Positions 14,113 through 16,042 of a stretch of DNA of 16,042 nt are shown here, piece by piece. Below the pieces are notes generated by a model that searched no databases, was not told the origin of the DNA, and saw only the letters and a list, made by a program, of their open reading frames with translations. A program made the position numbers and the translations under genes. Numbering within the stretch: the first letter of the stretch is position 1; each line of letters begins with the position of its first letter. The DNA is from Chloroflexota bacterium (lineage in GTDB: Bacteria; Chloroflexota; Dehalococcoidia; Lucifugimonadales; JADFKI01): NCBI GenBank assembly GCA_022565015.1, contig JADFKI010000052.1, positions 1 through 16,042 of the forward strand. The letters run 5' to 3'.

Positions 14113-15060
14113 ATGCCCACCTTCGAAGACCTGAAGGTTTTCACCGGCAACGCAAATCCACGCCTGGCGGAAGATATCTGCGCCTACCTGGGAATCTCTC
14201 TCGGGGCGTGCGAGGTCTTCAAGTTCAGCAACGACAACACCTTCGTCCGCATCCTGGAGAATATTCGAGAGCGCGACGTATTTCTCGTTCAGCCGATCGC
14301 CGCCCCGGTAAACGACCACATCATGGAGCTGCTGATTATGATCGACGCGGCGCGGCGTGCGTCGGCTGGGCGGATAACCGCCGTGGTGCCTTACTACGCC
14401 TACGGGCGCAGTGACAAAAAGGACCAACCCCGCGTTCCGATCACAGCGCGTCTCGTCGCCAATCTGATCTCAGTGGCGGGAGCAGATCGGCTGCTCACCG
14501 TCGACCTTCACGCCGGACAAATTCAGGGGTTCTTCAATATCCCAGTCGACGAGCTAACCACCGTGCCCATGCTGGCCAATTACTACGCCGACAAGGGACT
14601 GACCAACCTGGTCGTGACGGCCCCGGACGTGGGCGCAGCCGAACGCGCCGACGATACGTCAAAGATTCTGGATATGCCCTTTGCCATCGTGGAGAAGCAT
14701 CGCATCGGCAACGAGGATAGGGTAGAATCGGCTAATGTCATAGGCGACGTTGAAGGCAAGACCGCTCTGATTGTCGATGACGAGATCGGCAGCGGCGGTA
14801 CGGTAATCGCGACCGCCCAAGCTCTCAAAAAAAATGGTGCCGGAGACATCTACTGCTGTGTGACCCACCCCGTCCTGTCGGGACGAGCGGTCGAAGTAAT
14901 CGAGAACAGTGAAATCAAGGAACTCGTCGTCACCGACACTCTGCCGATTCCGCCCGAAAAGATGGGGTCAAAGATAAAAGTGCTGTCTGTGGCCGCTACG
15001 CTGGGAGAAGCGATCCACCGCATACACAGCGGGATGTCGGTGGGAGCAATGTTCGAATAA
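14113..15060 (+). CDS. prs: Ribose-phosphate pyrophosphokinase (PRPP synthetase)
   Basis: This cytoplasmic enzyme makes PRPP from ribose 5-phosphate and ATP for purine, pyrimidine, NAD, His and Trp synthesis. The product has 315 residues, normal for class I enzymes. Visible motifs are YGRSDKKDQPRVPITARLVA (97-116), DLHAGQIQGFF with H133 (131-141), the K-x-R catalytic pair K195/R197, and THPVLSG (251-257). Two loops differ from the usual form: the pyrophosphate loop reads DVGAAERAD (172-180), where DHGG--RA is common, and the ribose-5-phosphate loop reads VDDEIGSGGT (221-230), where VDD-IDTGGT is common. ATG 14113 is chosen because AAGGAG precedes it and MPTFEDLKVFTGN is the expected N-terminus; the open frame reaches back to an ATG at 14056, but that adds non-homologous residues. 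It lies 167 bp ahead of the second secA. Confidence 0.95.
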   Translation: MPTFEDLKVFTGNANPRLAEDICAYLGISLGACEVFKFSNDNTFVRILENIRERDVFLVQPIAAPVNDHIMELLIMIDAARRASAGRITAVVPYYAYGRSDKKDQPRVPITARLVANLISVAGADRLLTVDLHAGQIQGFFNIPVDELTTVPMLANYYADKGLTNLVVTAPDVGAAERADDTSKILDMPFAIVEKHRIGNEDRVESANVIGDVEGKTALIVDDEIGSGGTVIATAQALKKNGAGDIYCCVTHPVLSGRAVEVIENSEIKELVVTDTLPIPPEKMGSKIKVLSVAATLGEAIHRIHSGMSVGAMFE

Positions 15061-15157
15061 TCGAAAATGCAGTGCGAGGCGACTGTGTTCGCGCAATCCA
15101 TTGTCGACCAGGAAATGTCAATTGGAACGGCACGTGGGTTTGGATTTACGGCAAAGC

Positions 15158-15166
15158 TGGTATAAT
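15158..15166 (+). promoter_or_regulatory. Extended -10 promoter of the second secA
   Basis: TGGTATAAT is a perfect extended -10 element. A poor -35 (TTGGAT at 15140-15145) lies at a short spacing. The predicted start near 15173 gives a leader of about 55 nt containing AAGGGA (15212-15217), 10 nt before the ATG at 15228. It shows that this secA can be transcribed separately from prs, since no clear prs terminator is visible in 15061-15157. Confidence 0.65.
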
Positions 15167-15227
15167 TAAGGGGACTGCGGACTGATTTTCCAGTGGATGG
15201 GATTGCCGTGAAAGGGATGTGAATTCA

Positions 15228-16042
15228 ATGCTCAAGCAAATTTCGAAATTATTCGGTAGCGCTGATGATAAAGTCATCAAGAAGCTGACGCCTATCGTAA
15301 ACGACGTCAACGCGCTGGAGTCTGAATTCGAGGGACTGACCGACGAGCAGCTCCGCGAAAAGACCTGGGAATATAGGACAGAGATATCCCAGGGTGCAGA
15401 CCCTGAAGACCTGATGGCAGAGGCATTCGCTCTGGTGCGAGAAGCTGCCAAACGCACGCTTGGCCAGCGGCACTATGATGTTCAGATCATGGGCGGCGCG
15501 GTGCTGCAACGCGGTCAAATCGCCGAGATGAGAACCGGTGAAGGTAAAACGCTGGTCTCGACGTTGGCAGCGTATCTGAATTCTCTGGACGGTAAAGGGG
15601 TTCACCTGGTCACGGTGAACGACTACCTGGCACGTCGAGACGCACAGTGGATGGGTGCCATATTCGAGCTTCTTGATGTGTCGGTGGGCATTCTCCAGCA
15701 CGACGTCTCCTACGCCTTCGACACATCATATGAAAACGACGATCTGGGAATGGAGTTCCTGAGACCCGTTGAGCGACGAGATGCCTACCGAGCCGATATT
15801 ACGTACGGCACCAACAACGAGTTCGGGTTCGACTACCTCAGGGACAACATGGTCCCCGAACTCGACCGGCGAGTCCAGCGCCCCCTCAACTACGCCATCG
15901 TCGACGAAGTCGATAACATCCTCATCGACGAAGCCCGCACCCCGCTCATAATCAGTGGACCCTCTGAACAGTCACCCCAGGAGTACGTTCGAATATCGAG
16001 GGTCGTTCCCAGCATGGTCCGGGAGGAAGACTTCACGATAGA
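15228..16042 (+). CDS. secA: Preprotein translocase ATPase SecA, second copy (partial, 3' end outside window)
   Basis: The frame is open from ATG 15228 to the window edge, giving the first 271 residues. It begins MLKQISKLFGSADDKV. Walker A is MRTGEGKT (101-108), then VTVNDYLARRDAQWMG, ITYGTNNEFGFDYLRDNMV and Walker B DEVD (226-229), followed by NILIDEARTPLIISG. It aligns without gaps to the first SecA of this window, with 168 identities in 270 positions by hand count. Both share the DEVDN variant. Motor-1 residues look intact, so this is not an obvious pseudogene. Whether it keeps the C-terminal zinc tail, or is an accessory SecA2-type motor, cannot be told from this part. Its own extended -10 promoter and AAGGGA ribosome binding site precede it. 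Confidence 0.95.
   Translation, partial: MLKQISKLFGSADDKVIKKLTPIVNDVNALESEFEGLTDEQLREKTWEYRTEISQGADPEDLMAEAFALVREAAKRTLGQRHYDVQIMGGAVLQRGQIAEMRTGEGKTLVSTLAAYLNSLDGKGVHLVTVNDYLARRDAQWMGAIFELLDVSVGILQHDVSYAFDTSYENDDLGMEFLRPVERRDAYRADITYGTNNEFGFDYLRDNMVPELDRRVQRPLNYAIVDEVDNILIDEARTPLIISGPSEQSPQEYVRISRVVPSMVREEDFTI

Noticed and set aside
13911..14414. Plus-strand open frame of 167 codons running into prs
   Set aside because: It overlaps the prs coding region in another frame and lacks any family signal. The extended -10 promoter at 14024-14032 lies inside it.

Overview
The window is GC-rich, gene-dense bacterial chromosome. The protein families fit a Chloroflexota-type genome, most likely Dehalococcoidia or SAR202-like. 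This is an inference from the overall look of the proteins (PolX with a PHP domain, DUF2277, an N-terminally extended Memo-family protein, a divergent PRPP synthetase); no marker here proves it. No rRNA, tRNA, CRISPR array or prophage was seen.

Layout. The left edge carries the last 31 codons of a probable magnesium-chelatase-like ATPase (2-97) and a strong terminator (184-221). Next comes a REP-like inverted repeat whose left arm is interrupted by a 45-nt insert (294-400), then a good sigma70-type promoter and valS (528-3191). valS ends at a long hairpin that also faces the convergent minus-strand cluster 4449-3314, made of three unrecognised genes, one of them small and overlapping. Across a 367-bp divergent gap lies an MFS transporter (4817-6097). 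It runs head-on, with a 3-bp gap, into the end of a minus-strand operon: secA (11293-8654), polX (8558-6798) and a conserved-looking helical protein (6805-6101).

Divergent from secA are a small EthD-like alpha/beta-barrel protein (11685-11996) and a DUF2277 protein (12082-12294). Then comes a 216-bp element with perfect terminal inverted repeats and TA ends (12399-12614). Its right TA lies in the stop codon of a minus-strand Memo/AmmeMemoRadiSam protein B gene (13868-12612). Divergent from that gene is prs (PRPP synthetase, 14113-15060). A second secA gene follows (15228 to the window end), open at the edge.

How they work together. Most of the content is housekeeping: tRNA charging, protein export, base-excision-type repair synthesis and nucleotide precursor supply. 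The main points of interest are two canonical-looking SecA paralogues about 4 kb apart in opposite orientations (62% identical by hand count over 270 residues), a mariner/IS630-type MITE that rebuilt a stop codon, the interrupted REP element, and a PRPP synthetase with altered ligand loops. Perfect TATAAT boxes with weak -35 regions precede both secA genes, prs and the Memo gene.
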